Origin: Lawsonibacter sp.
GTDB taxonomy: Bacteria; Bacillota; Clostridia; Oscillospirales; Oscillospiraceae
Direction: 5' to 3'
DNA length: 13,818 nt
NCBI GenBank assembly: GCA_022798155.1
Contig: JAAWLY010000045.1
Span: 1 to 13,818, forward strand
This document shows, piece by piece, positions 1 through 6,924 of this stretch. Within the stretch, counting starts at the first letter, position 1. Every line of letters begins with the position of its first letter. Below the pieces are notes generated by a model, which saw only the letters and a list, made by a program, of their open reading frames with translations, was not told the origin of the DNA and did no database searches. The position numbers and the translations under genes are program-made.

Positions 1-234
1 GTGGACGACCGCTTCGCCACCGTGGGCACCGTCAACCTGGATTACCGCAGCCTCTTCCTCCACTTTGAGGACGGCGTGTGGCTGTGCGAGTCCCCCTGTA
101 TCCAGGACATCCGCAAGGACTTTTTAGAGACTCTGCACGCCTCCCAGCCCTGTTCCCTGCGCCAGTTCAAGCACCTGAACATCCTCCTACAGCTTTACCG
201 CAGCATTCTGCGCATCTTCGCCCCCCTGATGTGA
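1..234 (+). CDS. cls: Cardiolipin synthase (phospholipase D superfamily), C-terminal fragment
   Basis: Only the last 77 codons are present; the gene starts upstream of the window, so the GTG at base 1 is an internal valine codon. The segment covers the end of the second HKD (phospholipase D) motif: DDRF, then GTVNLDYRS and HFED, the spacing seen in bacterial cardiolipin synthases, which join two phosphatidylglycerol molecules at the membrane to give cardiolipin and glycerol. A short basic and hydrophobic tail ends in TGA. The catalytic His and Lys of the motif would lie just upstream of base 1 and cannot be checked. The gene converges on the cysteine-rich gene to the right, with a hairpin between the two stops. 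The family call is firm; the exact subtype (Cls versus another PLD phosphatidyltransferase) is less so. Confidence 0.85.
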   Translation: MDDRFATVGTVNLDYRSLFLHFEDGVWLCESPCIQDIRKDFLETLHASQPCSLRQFKHLNILLQLYRSILRIFAPLM

Positions 235-241
235 GAAATAT

Positions 242-272
242 GGAAGGAGCCGCCCACCGGGCGGCCCCTTCC
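242..272. terminator. Shared hairpin between convergent genes
   Basis: GGAAGG-A-GCCGCCC (242-255) pairs with GGGCGGC-C-CCTTCC (259-272). This gives 13 base pairs with one A/C mismatch and a 3-nt ACC loop. It begins 7 nt after the cardiolipin synthase stop and 4 nt after the stop of the convergent minus-strand gene, so it can end transcripts from both sides. Neither flank has a strong T-run (ATATTTC on the minus side), so its efficiency is uncertain. Confidence 0.65.
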
Positions 273-276
273 CTTG

Positions 277-1104
277 TTACCGGCAGCAGCAGTTCTGGCT
301 GGCGCTGCTGGTGGTGGTGATGGTGTTGGGCGGGAAAAACTCGTCTACGGGGAACTGGACCTGGCGGAACAGATCGCAGGGGTCCTCCTGGCAGTTGTCC
401 TCGCCGTAGCTGCAGTCCTTGGTGGGGATGCAGTAGTCGTAAGCGGGGATGAGAAGCTGGGTGTCACGCTCCATGCGGATGATGGAGAACTGGCCCAGGG
501 TGACAAACACCCGGTGCATATCGCCGCTGGTCACCAGCTCGTCGCCGAAGCAGGAGGCCACCGCCATGGGGATGTCTACACAGCCGCAGTCACAGGGGCG
601 GCACTCGCAGACATCCACCAGTTTCAGATTCAAAATCAGCGGGTCCACCGCCTCCACTACCGCAATGGGCAGGTTGGACTGGGGCACACACTGCACCTGG
701 TTCTCGTTCTCCTGGGAGGTGAAGCTCTTCGATCCGCTCTCGCTGCCGAAGAGCACCGCCCGCTTGCTGAACACCGCCAGACCGCACACCTGAACGGGAC
801 GAGCTGCCCCTACAAAGGCATCGGCGGTGATACGGTAGAAATACCGCACATCCACAGTATAGAAGCCCCGGTTAAAGGTGACCGGTTCCACATCAATGTA
901 CGCGTACAGCAGCTCGGCGGCGCCGGCCTTGATGGACTGGGCCCGGTCGATCACCTCCTGGGAGCAGCGGGTGGGGTAAACCCTCAGATCTTCAACGCAG
1001 TCCTTATCCCGGCAAGAGTCGAAAATCTTTCTTGTGTGTATGCATACGGCCTCCCGGATGCTGCGGTCCTCGCTGACGGGGCCGGGCACGACCTTTTCTG
1101 GCAT
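277..1104 (-). CDS. Cysteine-rich hypothetical protein, 275 aa (possible spore-surface protein)
   Basis: I do not recognise a characterised family, although the KIFDSCRDKDCVEDLRV stretch (residues 26-42) resembles uncharacterised proteins I recall from gut clostridia. The start is the ATG at 1104, because AGGAGGG (1117-1111) precedes it by 6 nt; the frame stays open further upstream but without such a site. The protein has 19 cysteines, clustered at residues 21-47, in CECRPCDCGC (166-175), at 225-243, and in NCCCR at the C terminus after a Ser/Thr-rich linker (261-270). There is no signal peptide or membrane segment. The middle (60-210) alternates polar and hydrophobic residues as in a beta-rich fold. 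Dense cysteines without secretion signals suggest disulfide cross-linking or metal binding; a spore coat role is inference only. It is monocistronic, divergent from the DUF4364 gene and convergent with cls. A long open frame on the opposite strand is a shadow. Confidence 0.75.
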   Translation of the reverse strand: MPEKVVPGPVSEDRSIREAVCIHTRKIFDSCRDKDCVEDLRVYPTRCSQEVIDRAQSIKAGAAELLYAYIDVEPVTFNRGFYTVDVRYFYRITADAFVGAARPVQVCGLAVFSKRAVLFGSESGSKSFTSQENENQVQCVPQSNLPIAVVEAVDPLILNLKLVDVCECRPCDCGCVDIPMAVASCFGDELVTSGDMHRVFVTLGQFSIIRMERDTQLLIPAYDYCIPTKDCSYGEDNCQEDPCDLFRQVQFPVDEFFPPNTITTTSSASQNCCCR

Positions 1105-1219
1105 AGAATTCCCTCCTAAATTTGGATGGTTATGGGCGGCTAAGCGCCCATTAGGGGTTTTGCTTACAACACATCTTATGTACCAGGCGGGTTTTGGTGC
1201 GGGCCGGCCGGTTTTTCTC

Positions 1220-1248
1220 TTGCCCTTTCCTGTCTTTTCCGCTATAAT
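1220..1248 (+). promoter_or_regulatory. Sigma-A promoter for the DUF4364 operon
   Basis: TTGCCC at 1220-1225 (-35), a 17-bp spacer and a perfect TATAAT at 1243-1248 (-10). Transcription would start near 1255, about 57 nt before the ATG at 1312. This lies in the 207-bp divergent gap with the cysteine-rich gene. No equally clear promoter is visible for that minus-strand gene. Confidence 0.7.
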
Positions 1249-1311
1249 AAAATTGTAGGATTTCCAGGCGGGACACACTCCCTCCCACTTTCCTTAGAAA
1301 GAAGGCCCGTT

Positions 1312-1845
1312 ATGTCCATCGGATTTATCCAGAATGACCTGGACCTGAAGCTGCTGGTCCTCTATATTATGGACCGGGCCGCCGGTCCCATCACCTTTTT
1401 GCAGCTGTTCGAGCTGGCCCTGTTCGACGCGGGGGTGGACTACTTCTCCCTCCATCAGGCGGTGGAGCATATGGTGTCCACCGGCCAGCTCTCCCAGGAG
1501 GAGGGCCGCTACGCCATCACGGAGAAGGGCCGCCGCAACAGCCAGATCTGCCAAAGCAGCCTGCCCCGCTCAGTGAGGCTGCACTGCGACGAAAATCTGA
1601 TCAAGGTCAACGAAGCTCTGCGGCTGGAATCCCAGGTCCGCGCCCGGATCATGGAGCGGGAGGACGGCTCCGTCAACCTGTGTCTCACCCTGGAGGACAA
1701 CACCTCCCCCCTGCTCCACCTGGCTTTGTTCTCCCCCAGCCTGGAGCAAGCCCAGCAATGGGCCCAGACCTTCCGGGAGGACCCGTCCGCCCTGTATCTG
1801 GGAATTATCAAGCTGCTGCAAAAGGAGGATTCTGATGAGACGTAA
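1312..1845 (+). CDS. DUF4364 family protein (winged-helix-like), 177 aa
   Basis: The opening MSIGFIQNDLDLKLLVLYIMD, followed by an LQLFELAL segment, a helix with HQAVEHMVSTGQL, and GRYAITEKGRR at about residues 63-73, is typical of the DUF4364 family of Bacillota. The first 75 residues read as a winged helix-turn-helix with the wing at the YAITEKG turn, as in PadR/MarR-like regulators. The rest (about 90-175) is a mixed alpha/beta domain of unknown role. The start is supported by GAAAGAAGG (1297-1305) six bases before the ATG. A sigma-A promoter lies upstream. The end overlaps the next gene by 11 bp, so the two are translated together. Family membership is well supported. DNA binding is inferred from the fold, and no target or ligand is known to me. 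Confidence 0.85.
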   Translation: MSIGFIQNDLDLKLLVLYIMDRAAGPITFLQLFELALFDAGVDYFSLHQAVEHMVSTGQLSQEEGRYAITEKGRRNSQICQSSLPRSVRLHCDENLIKVNEALRLESQVRARIMEREDGSVNLCLTLEDNTSPLLHLALFSPSLEQAQQWAQTFREDPSALYLGIIKLLQKEDSDET

Positions 1846-2293
1846 CGACCGCGCCCAGGACCGGGACTTTTCTCTGGCCCTCATTGACCGCTGCACCCAC
1901 GGGGTCATGGCCCTGTCCACAGGAGGGCCCACCCCCTACTGCCTGCCCCTGTCCTTTGTTCGGGTGGGGGACGAGCTGTACTTCCACTGCGCCCGGGAGG
2001 GACGGAAAATTGATCTGCTGCGCCGTTTCCCCCAGGTGTGCGTCACCTTCGTGGGGAACGACAGCCCCGCTTTCGTGCCGCCGGCTATGTACACCACCTA
2101 TTTCCAGTCCGTCATCGTCACCGGTACGGCCAGCGAGGTCACTGATGGCAAGGCGGAGGCCCTGCGGGCCCTGTGTCAGAAGCTCACCCCGGCGCATATG
2201 GCTGGCTTCGATGAGGCGGTGGAAAAAAGTCTGGCCGTCACCAGCGTGTGGAAAATCCACATGGAGGAAATCTCCGGAAAAGCGAAAAAGTAG
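1835..2293 (+). CDS. Pyridoxamine 5'-phosphate oxidase family flavoprotein (NimA/PNPOx-like split barrel), 152 aa
   Basis: The order of segments matches small PNPOx-like/Nim-type split-barrel proteins that bind FMN as dimers: an N-terminal helix, CTHGVMALSTGGPTPYCLPLSFV (described here by position, 22-44), the strand DELYFHCAREGRKIDLLRR (46-64), VCVTFVGND (68-76), and FQSVIVTGTASEVTDG (90-105). Members reduce nitro compounds, bind haem or flavin, or have no known substrate, so a precise reaction cannot be given. The ATG at 1835 overlaps the 3' end of the DUF4364 gene by 11 bp and has a strong AAAGGAGG (1821-1828) inside that gene, so translation is probably coupled. A perfect palindromic terminator follows the stop by 3 nt. 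Being cotranscribed with a winged-helix protein suggests, but does not show, that the latter controls it. Confidence 0.85.
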   Translation: MRRNDRAQDRDFSLALIDRCTHGVMALSTGGPTPYCLPLSFVRVGDELYFHCAREGRKIDLLRRFPQVCVTFVGNDSPAFVPPAMYTTYFQSVIVTGTASEVTDGKAEALRALCQKLTPAHMAGFDEAVEKSLAVTSVWKIHMEEISGKAKK

Positions 2294-2296
2294 AAG

Positions 2297-2324
2297 GAAA
2301 CCGCCCCCGGCCGGGGGCGGTTTC
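2297..2324. terminator. Perfect 28-bp palindromic bidirectional terminator
   Basis: GAAACCGCCCCCGG (2297-2310) is followed directly by its exact reverse complement (2311-2324), giving at least 12 base pairs around a GGCC tip, then TTTTAT on the plus strand. It sits 3 nt after the flavoprotein stop and 2 nt after the stop of the convergent coiled-coil gene. On the minus strand the stem ends in TTTC and then CTTCTA, so termination should be stronger on the plus strand. Confidence 0.85.
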
Positions 2325-2326
2325 TT

Positions 2327-2824
2327 TTATCGCGCTTCCTTCAGCTCAGCCACGTCCTGGGTCAGCATCCGGACCGCTGTCTTTAAAACCACAACGTCCG
2401 CCTCCAGCTCGTCCGTCTGATCCTTGGGAACCATAGTATCCAAAATCGTCTGCTGTCCCTCCGCCAACAGGTTGAACTGTGTCTTGACCTCCACATCCAG
2501 CCGGACCTTGATGCCCGACACATCCAGCTGCAGCTTCTCCAGTGCGGTCTCGTGCCGCTCCAGCATCTCCCCCTGCTTTTCCAGAATTTCTCCTTGTCTT
2601 TCCACGGTTTGGTTCAGCTTTTCCAGCATCTCTCCCTGTTTTTCCACAGTTTGGTTCAGCTTTTCCAGCATTTCTCCGTGCTTTTCCACAGTTTGGTTCA
2701 GCTTTTCCAGCATTTCTCCGTGCTTTTCCAGTATTTCCCCGTGTTTTTCCAGTATTTCTCCCTGTTTTTCCAGTATTTCTCCGTGCTTTTCCAGAATCAC
2801 CAGGATTTTTTCTTCATTGTTCAT
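2327..2824 (-). CDS. Heptad-repeat coiled-coil protein, 165 aa
   Basis: After an 11-residue start (MNNEEKILVIL), residues 12-102 are 13 uninterrupted seven-residue units: EKHGEIL, EKQGEIL, EKHGEML and EKLNQTV types, the last alternating as EKHGEMLEKLNQTV pairs. Leucine, isoleucine, methionine or valine falls at fixed heptad positions, so a long parallel or antiparallel coiled coil is expected. Residues 103-165 (DVSGIKVRLD, then TQFNLLAEGQQTILDTMVPK and a final helix ending in VAELKEA) resemble the C-terminal part of small coiled-coil proteins common in clostridia, of unknown function. There is no signal peptide or membrane segment. The ATG lies 11 bp inside the end of the AI-2E-type permease gene, so translation is likely coupled and a partnership at the membrane is possible. 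It is the last gene of the purB unit. The repeat number is probably variable. Confidence 0.8.
   Translation of the reverse strand: MNNEEKILVILEKHGEILEKQGEILEKHGEILEKHGEMLEKLNQTVEKHGEMLEKLNQTVEKQGEMLEKLNQTVERQGEILEKQGEMLERHETALEKLQLDVSGIKVRLDVEVKTQFNLLAEGQQTILDTMVPKDQTDELEADVVVLKTAVRMLTQDVAELKEAR
2519..2791 (-). repeat. 13 tandem copies of a 21-bp coding repeat
   Basis: The 273 bp coding for residues 12-102 of the coiled-coil protein consist of 21-bp units such as GAAAAGCACGGAGAAATACTG-type sequences, close to identical within the EKHGEIL and EKLNQTV classes. In the middle they form a 42-bp higher-order repeat (EKHGEML/EKQGEML alternating with EKLNQTV, three rounds). All units keep the frame, so gain or loss of units changes only the coiled-coil length. 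Confidence 0.85.
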
Positions 2825-4112
2825 ATTCTTTCTCCTCTCTACTGATTTGTTTCAGCGGCTGAGTTCTTCCCATATAGTCCTTTGTGTCAACAGGCAGCCC
2901 CCGGGAGCGCAGGCCATAGGCCACCAGCCGGCTGATGATACTGTAGATCATGGCAAAAACAGGTACCCCCAGCACCATGCCGGCAAAGCCAAACAGTCCT
3001 CCAAACAGCAGGATGGAAAACAGCACCCAGAAGGAGGCAAGCCCGGTGGACTCCCCCAGAATTTTGGGGCCCAGGATGTTGCCGTCGAACTGCTGGAGCA
3101 CCAGAATGAAGATAGCAAAGTAGATAGCCTGGAGAGGATTGACCAGGAAGATCAGCAATCCGCAGGGGATGGCTCCAATGAAGGGACCGAAAAAGGGAAT
3201 AATATTGGTCACTCCAATGATGGTAGCCACCAGGGCGGGATAGGGAAATTTGAGGAGATTGCAGCAGACCAGACAGATAATACCGATAATCAGGGAATCC
3301 AGCAGTTTTCCATTGATAAAACCGCTCATAATCTTGTAGGCGCTGCGGACTTCCCCCACCAGCAGGTCCGCAATATCGGTGCGGAACAAGCTGTAGACGA
3401 TTTTTTTGCTCTGGGCGGCAAAGATATCCTTCCGCGCCAGCAAGTAGACGGACACGATCATGGCGATGAGCAGGTCCTTCACCAGCACCAGAAAGCCCAC
3501 CAGCATCCCGGACACCCCGGCCACCACGCCGGTGAGGTTGGGCATTACCGTGGTGCGCACCCACTGGAAGGTTGTGGACACCGACTCCAGGTTAGGCAGA
3601 ATGTCGGAGTTCAGCCACTGCTCCAGGGAGGCGGCGGCGGAGGTGTAGGCACTCATGGCGGCAGCTTGAATTTCCGGGTTGTCCTCAAAGAAAGTCTGGA
3701 TCCAGCCCTGGACCACCTCGATGTAATCGGGGATGGACTGGACCAGTCCCACCACGCTGTCATACACCTGGGGGATCACCATGGCCAGCAGCAGATAAAT
3801 CAGAAAAAAGGCCAGCAGCAGGCTGAGGATAATGGCCACAAAGCTGAGAAACGCTATGTCCCGGCTGCCCAGCCGCCGGTGCTCGGGGGTAATGGCAGTC
3901 AGGAACTTTAAAATGGCCCGGTGGATGGGCAGCAGCAGGAAGGCAATTACCATCCCCATAAAAATGGGGCGCAGGATATTGCTCAGTGTGGTGAGGAACT
4001 GGTTTACCTTTGTGGCGTGGAACATCAAGAAAAAGAGACATAGCGACGCCGCAATCACCGCGAAGGCGGTAAGCCCTGCGGCCAGATAGGGATGCTTGTC
4101 AGTTCGCCTCAC
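2814..4112 (-). CDS. AI-2E family transporter (UPF0118/TqsA-PerM-like permease), 432 aa
   Basis: This is a polytopic membrane protein with hydrophobic segments at about residues 10-32, 45-62, 85-115, 195-228, 272-288, 294-332 and 335-395. Family hallmarks are NIIPFFGPFIGAIP (303-316) and DGNILGPKILGESTGL (343-358), with a large extracytoplasmic stretch at about 115-190. Members have been linked to autoinducer-2 export, Na+/H+ exchange or sporulation-related permease roles, so the substrate is not assigned. Possible starts are GTG at 4124, TTG at 4118 and GTG at 4112. I prefer 4112 because AGGTGG (4126-4121) lies 8 nt upstream, whereas 4124 overlaps that site. It follows purB by only 18 bp and overlaps the coiled-coil gene by 11 bp, so the three form one operon. 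The charged C-terminal tail is cytoplasmic. Confidence 0.88.
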   Translation of the reverse strand: MRRTDKHPYLAAGLTAFAVIAASLCLFFLMFHATKVNQFLTTLSNILRPIFMGMVIAFLLLPIHRAILKFLTAITPEHRRLGSRDIAFLSFVAIILSLLLAFFLIYLLLAMVIPQVYDSVVGLVQSIPDYIEVVQGWIQTFFEDNPEIQAAAMSAYTSAAASLEQWLNSDILPNLESVSTTFQWVRTTVMPNLTGVVAGVSGMLVGFLVLVKDLLIAMIVSVYLLARKDIFAAQSKKIVYSLFRTDIADLLVGEVRSAYKIMSGFINGKLLDSLIIGIICLVCCNLLKFPYPALVATIIGVTNIIPFFGPFIGAIPCGLLIFLVNPLQAIYFAIFILVLQQFDGNILGPKILGESTGLASFWVLFSILLFGGLFGFAGMVLGVPVFAMIYSIISRLVAYGLRSRGLPVDTKDYMGRTQPLKQISREEKEYEQ

Positions 4113-4130
4113 GCTCAACCCCACCTTTCC

Positions 4131-5567
4131 TTATACCTTCAGCTCCGCGTCGCCGCCCTCCAGGGCCGGGGCGTACCGCTCCAGCACCGGCTTGATTTCC
4201 TGGCTTAAAAACTCCTCCACCTGCTGAGGACAGCGGCCGATGTAGGCACTGGGGTCCAGGTGGGCGGACAGCTCCTCCCTCGTCATACCAAAAGCGGGAT
4301 CGGCGGCCATCAGGTCGATAAGGTTGTTGGGCAGGCCCAACTCCTTCACGTTGCAGCCCGCCTCCTGGGACAGCACCCGGATACGCTCATGGAGCGCCTG
4401 CCGGTCCCCTCCCCGCTTGACGGCGTCCATCATGATGTTCTCGCTGGCCATAAAGGGCAGCTCCTCCAGCACGTGCTTTTCAATCACCTTGGGGTGGACC
4501 ACCAGACCGGCGGCCACGTTGGCCCAGATATTCAGGATGGCGTCCACCGCCAAAAAGGCCTCGGGGACGCTAAGCCGCTTGTTGGCCGAGTCGTCCAGGG
4601 TGCGCTCGAACCACTGGGTGGCGGTGGTGACGGCGGGATTGCCCACGTCCACAATGACGTACCGGGCCAGAGAACAGATGCGCTCGCACCGCATGGGGTT
4701 GCGCTTATAGGGCATAGCCGAAGAGCCAATCTGGTTTGCTTCGAAGGGCTCCTCCACCTCCTTCAGGTGGCAGAGCAGCCGCAGATCGGTGGCAAATTTG
4801 CTGGCGGACTGGGCCACCCCGGCCAGGGTGGACACCACGTTGTAGTCCATCTTCCGGGAGTAGGTCTGTCCACTCACGGGGACAACGGCTGTAAAGCTCA
4901 TCTCCTTTGCAATCTTCTCCTCCAGGGCCTTGACTTTCTCCTGGTCCCCCTCGAACAGCTCCAGGAAGGAAGCCTGGGTGCCGGTGGTGCCCTTGGAGCC
5001 CAGCAGGGCCAGGGTGGAAATGCGGTGGTCGATCTCGTGGAGGTCCATGAGCAACTCGTTCATCCATAGGGTGGCCCGCTTGCCCACGGTGACCAGTTGG
5101 GCAGCCTGGAAATGCGTAAACCCAAGGGTTGGCAAGGCTTTATACTTGTCAGCAAACGCCGCCAAATGGGCCAGCACCCGGACGGCCTTCTTCTGGACCA
5201 GCTCCAGCGCCTCCCGCATGAGGATCACATCGGTGTTGTCCCCCACATAGCAGCTGGTGGCCCCCAGGTGGATGATGGGCATGGCCTTGGGGCACAGCTC
5301 GCCGTAGGTGTGGACGTGGGCCATCACGTCGTGGCGCAGCTTCTTCTCCCACTGGGCGGCCCTGCCGTAGTCGATATCGGTGATGTGGGCCTCCAGCTCA
5401 TCCACCTGCTCCTGGGTGACGGGCAGGCCCAGCTCCATCTCGGCCCGGGCCAGGGCCACCCACAGCCGCCGCCAGGTGGAAAACTTCTTGTCCGTGGAAA
5501 AGATATACTGCATCTCGTCGCTGGCGTAGCGGGAGGACAGGGGGCTCTCATAGCGGTTGGTAGACAT
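4131..5567 (-). CDS. purB: Adenylosuccinate lyase, 478 aa (long, eukaryote-like form)
   Basis: The enzyme acts twice in purine synthesis: SAICAR to AICAR plus fumarate, and adenylosuccinate to AMP plus fumarate. The fumarase/aspartase superfamily signature GSSAMPYKRNP is at residues 281-291, carrying the catalytic serine loop. Other active-site segments are RHDVMAHVHTYGE (78-90), IIHLGATSCYVGDNTD (98-113) and LGFTHFQAAQ (148-157), giving His79, His100 and His152 as conserved histidines. At 478 residues it is longer than Bacillus PurB (about 430), and its blocks, including KGTTGTQASFLELFEGD and GQTYSRK, closely resemble human ADSL as I remember it. The start ATG at 5567 has AGAGAGG (5582-5576) upstream. 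It is the first gene of a three-gene unit with a sigma-A-like promoter. No purine riboswitch or other pur genes are seen. Confidence 0.96.
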   Translation of the reverse strand: MSTNRYESPLSSRYASDEMQYIFSTDKKFSTWRRLWVALARAEMELGLPVTQEQVDELEAHITDIDYGRAAQWEKKLRHDVMAHVHTYGELCPKAMPIIHLGATSCYVGDNTDVILMREALELVQKKAVRVLAHLAAFADKYKALPTLGFTHFQAAQLVTVGKRATLWMNELLMDLHEIDHRISTLALLGSKGTTGTQASFLELFEGDQEKVKALEEKIAKEMSFTAVVPVSGQTYSRKMDYNVVSTLAGVAQSASKFATDLRLLCHLKEVEEPFEANQIGSSAMPYKRNPMRCERICSLARYVIVDVGNPAVTTATQWFERTLDDSANKRLSVPEAFLAVDAILNIWANVAAGLVVHPKVIEKHVLEELPFMASENIMMDAVKRGGDRQALHERIRVLSQEAGCNVKELGLPNNLIDLMAADPAFGMTREELSAHLDPSAYIGRCPQQVEEFLSQEIKPVLERYAPALEGGDAELKV

Positions 5568-5622
5568 AATATCGACCTCTCTCTGTTGTATGAGTCACGG
5601 GACTGTAAATTTTGTCTTTACC

Positions 5623-5651
5623 ATTATAGCGCATCTTTCCTGCCTTTGCCA
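5623..5651 (-). promoter_or_regulatory. Sigma-A-type promoter for purB
   Basis: On the minus strand TGGCAA (5651-5646, a weak -35) is followed by 17 bp and a perfect TATAAT (5628-5623). The leader would be about 50 nt, too short for a guanine or adenine aptamer, and none is recognisable. The good -10 and the position support it; the -35 matches the consensus at only three of six bases. Confidence 0.55.
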
Positions 5652-5710
5652 CCCTTCGGAAAAATTTTCACAAAACTTTAAAGAAACGATCCCTTTTGCA
5701 CAGGGCGCCG

Positions 5711-6910
5711 TCAGTCAGAGGATCCGTCCTCCTCCCCCCCGCCGTTGCCGCTCAGCACCAGAAGGCTGCTGTAATCCCGCAGGCACACCACATAGTCCGG
5801 CTGAGTCTCCTGGATGTAGTCGGTCAGGCTGATATTGGTATAGCGCAGGTCCAGGGCGTCCATCCGGTCGAAGCTGAGGTAGAGGATGCACTCCAGGGCG
5901 TTGGTAAAGCTGTCGCCATAGATCAAAATGGAGGGCAGTTCCTCACGGTGGGTCTGGATGGTGGTCTGGGCCACATCTCCCCCCATGTAGACCGCATAGG
6001 TCACATACTCCTCCTCCTGGGGCAGGATGTAAACCTGCGACGGGCTGTCCGCCCCGTTGTCCTGCCGGGTGAAGGGAACCTCCTCCCGGGGATGGAGGAG
6101 CTGGACCTGCTCCTGGCTGGTAACCACCCCCATCAGCTTCCGGGCCCGGGAGCCCAGGTAGGGGTCGGGCAGGGTCTCAAAGGTCACATCCTCCTCCCTG
6201 AGAATGGGCAGCTCCTCCCCTGTTATGGCCCGCAGCTGTTCCATCAGGATCTGATAGGTGAGGAAGGCCCCCTCCATGGTGTAATGGTGGTCCACCCGGG
6301 ACATGTAACCCTCCGGATGGCCCAGCGCCTCCACCGCCGTCCCTACGTCTAAAAAGTCCACCCCACGCTCCGCCAGAGCGGCGGACAGCAGCTCCAAATT
6401 CAAATACTCCTGGACAAATGCCCGGTCCATATAGCCAGGGTAGGCCTCCGCCCAGTAGATATACTGGTTGGGAACGGCCACATAGCAGTAATGCCCGCCG
6501 TACTCCTCTGTCGTGTCTCGAATATGGGCCAAATTGTCCGCCATGGCCTCCGCGTCGGCGGCAGTCTGCTCCCGGTCTGCCTGCCGGTAGCCCAGATAGG
6601 GCAGGAACCAGCCGTCGGACAGAACCGTCTCGTTGACCACCGGCCGCTCCAGGACCAGGTCCATCTCGGTCTTCCACCGCAGCAGCGGCTCCCGCAGGGC
6701 GGCGTGGTCGGTGAAGTACTTCTCCAGCGCCCGGATATAGCTCCCGTCCCCATCCGCCTCGGCGGTGTACGCCGGGAAAGCGGCCAGGTTCCGGTTTTCA
6801 AAAAAGGACTCCTCCTCCTTCTCTGTCAGCAAGGTGGCAGCCATCATCCCAAACAGGAAAGCCAAAAAGCAGAGGCTGACAAACAGCTCTGAAATGCGGA
6901 TTTTTTTCAT
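5711..6910 (-). CDS. DHHW/AlgJ-AlgX-like SGNH-fold protein, partner of the MBOAT acyltransferase, 399 aa
   Basis: One N-terminal membrane anchor (residues 10-28, after MKKIR) leaves the rest outside the cell. Two motifs of the AlgJ/AlgX/DHHW family are visible: DHHYTMEG (207-214), the Asp-His pair with Tyr in place of the usual Trp, and YGDSFTNAL (331-339), the serine block of an SGNH hydrolase-like fold. Such proteins take acyl groups passed across the membrane by an MBOAT protein and transfer them to a polysaccharide. The substrate here is unknown, and there are no polymer-synthesis genes in the window. The ATG at 6910 was chosen because GGGAGGG lies just upstream and the anchor follows directly; the frame extends 164 codons further into the MBOAT gene as a shadow. 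It starts 14 nt after the MBOAT stop, so it is in the same operon. The tail is acidic and Gly/Ser-rich. No clear terminator follows it. Confidence 0.85.
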   Translation of the reverse strand: MKKIRISELFVSLCFLAFLFGMMAATLLTEKEEESFFENRNLAAFPAYTAEADGDGSYIRALEKYFTDHAALREPLLRWKTEMDLVLERPVVNETVLSDGWFLPYLGYRQADREQTAADAEAMADNLAHIRDTTEEYGGHYCYVAVPNQYIYWAEAYPGYMDRAFVQEYLNLELLSAALAERGVDFLDVGTAVEALGHPEGYMSRVDHHYTMEGAFLTYQILMEQLRAITGEELPILREEDVTFETLPDPYLGSRARKLMGVVTSQEQVQLLHPREEVPFTRQDNGADSPSQVYILPQEEEYVTYAVYMGGDVAQTTIQTHREELPSILIYGDSFTNALECILYLSFDRMDALDLRYTNISLTDYIQETQPDYVVCLRDYSSLLVLSGNGGGEEDGSSD

Positions 6911-6924
6911 GTTCTGCCCTCCCG

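Noticed and set aside
274..1119. 281-codon open frame on the plus strand opposite the cysteine-rich gene
   Set aside because: No ribosome binding site. It is the complement of a GC-rich minus-strand gene that has an AGGAGGG site, and its composition (many H, G, V, L) is typical of an antisense shadow.
1133..1150. TGGGCG-GCTAAG-CGCCCA small hairpin upstream of the cysteine-rich gene
   Set aside because: Only six base pairs in a GC-rich region, with no operator family I recognise and no matching second site.
2519..2791. CRISPR-like array, suggested by regular short repeats
   Set aside because: The 21-bp units are directly tandem without spacers, keep the reading frame and encode coiled-coil heptads.
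2424..3911. 495-codon plus-strand open frame across the coiled-coil and permease genes
   Set aside because: It reads the complement of the 21-bp repeats as SSISPCFS units and then a Gln/His-rich stretch. It has no start signal and no family resemblance, while the minus strand encodes two coherent proteins.
5568..5710. Possible riboswitch or terminator between the DHHW gene and purB
   Set aside because: The purB leader is only about 50 nt with no purine aptamer core, and the sequence after the DHHW stop offers only a 4-bp stem (CCCT/AGGG). AT-rich runs alone are not enough.
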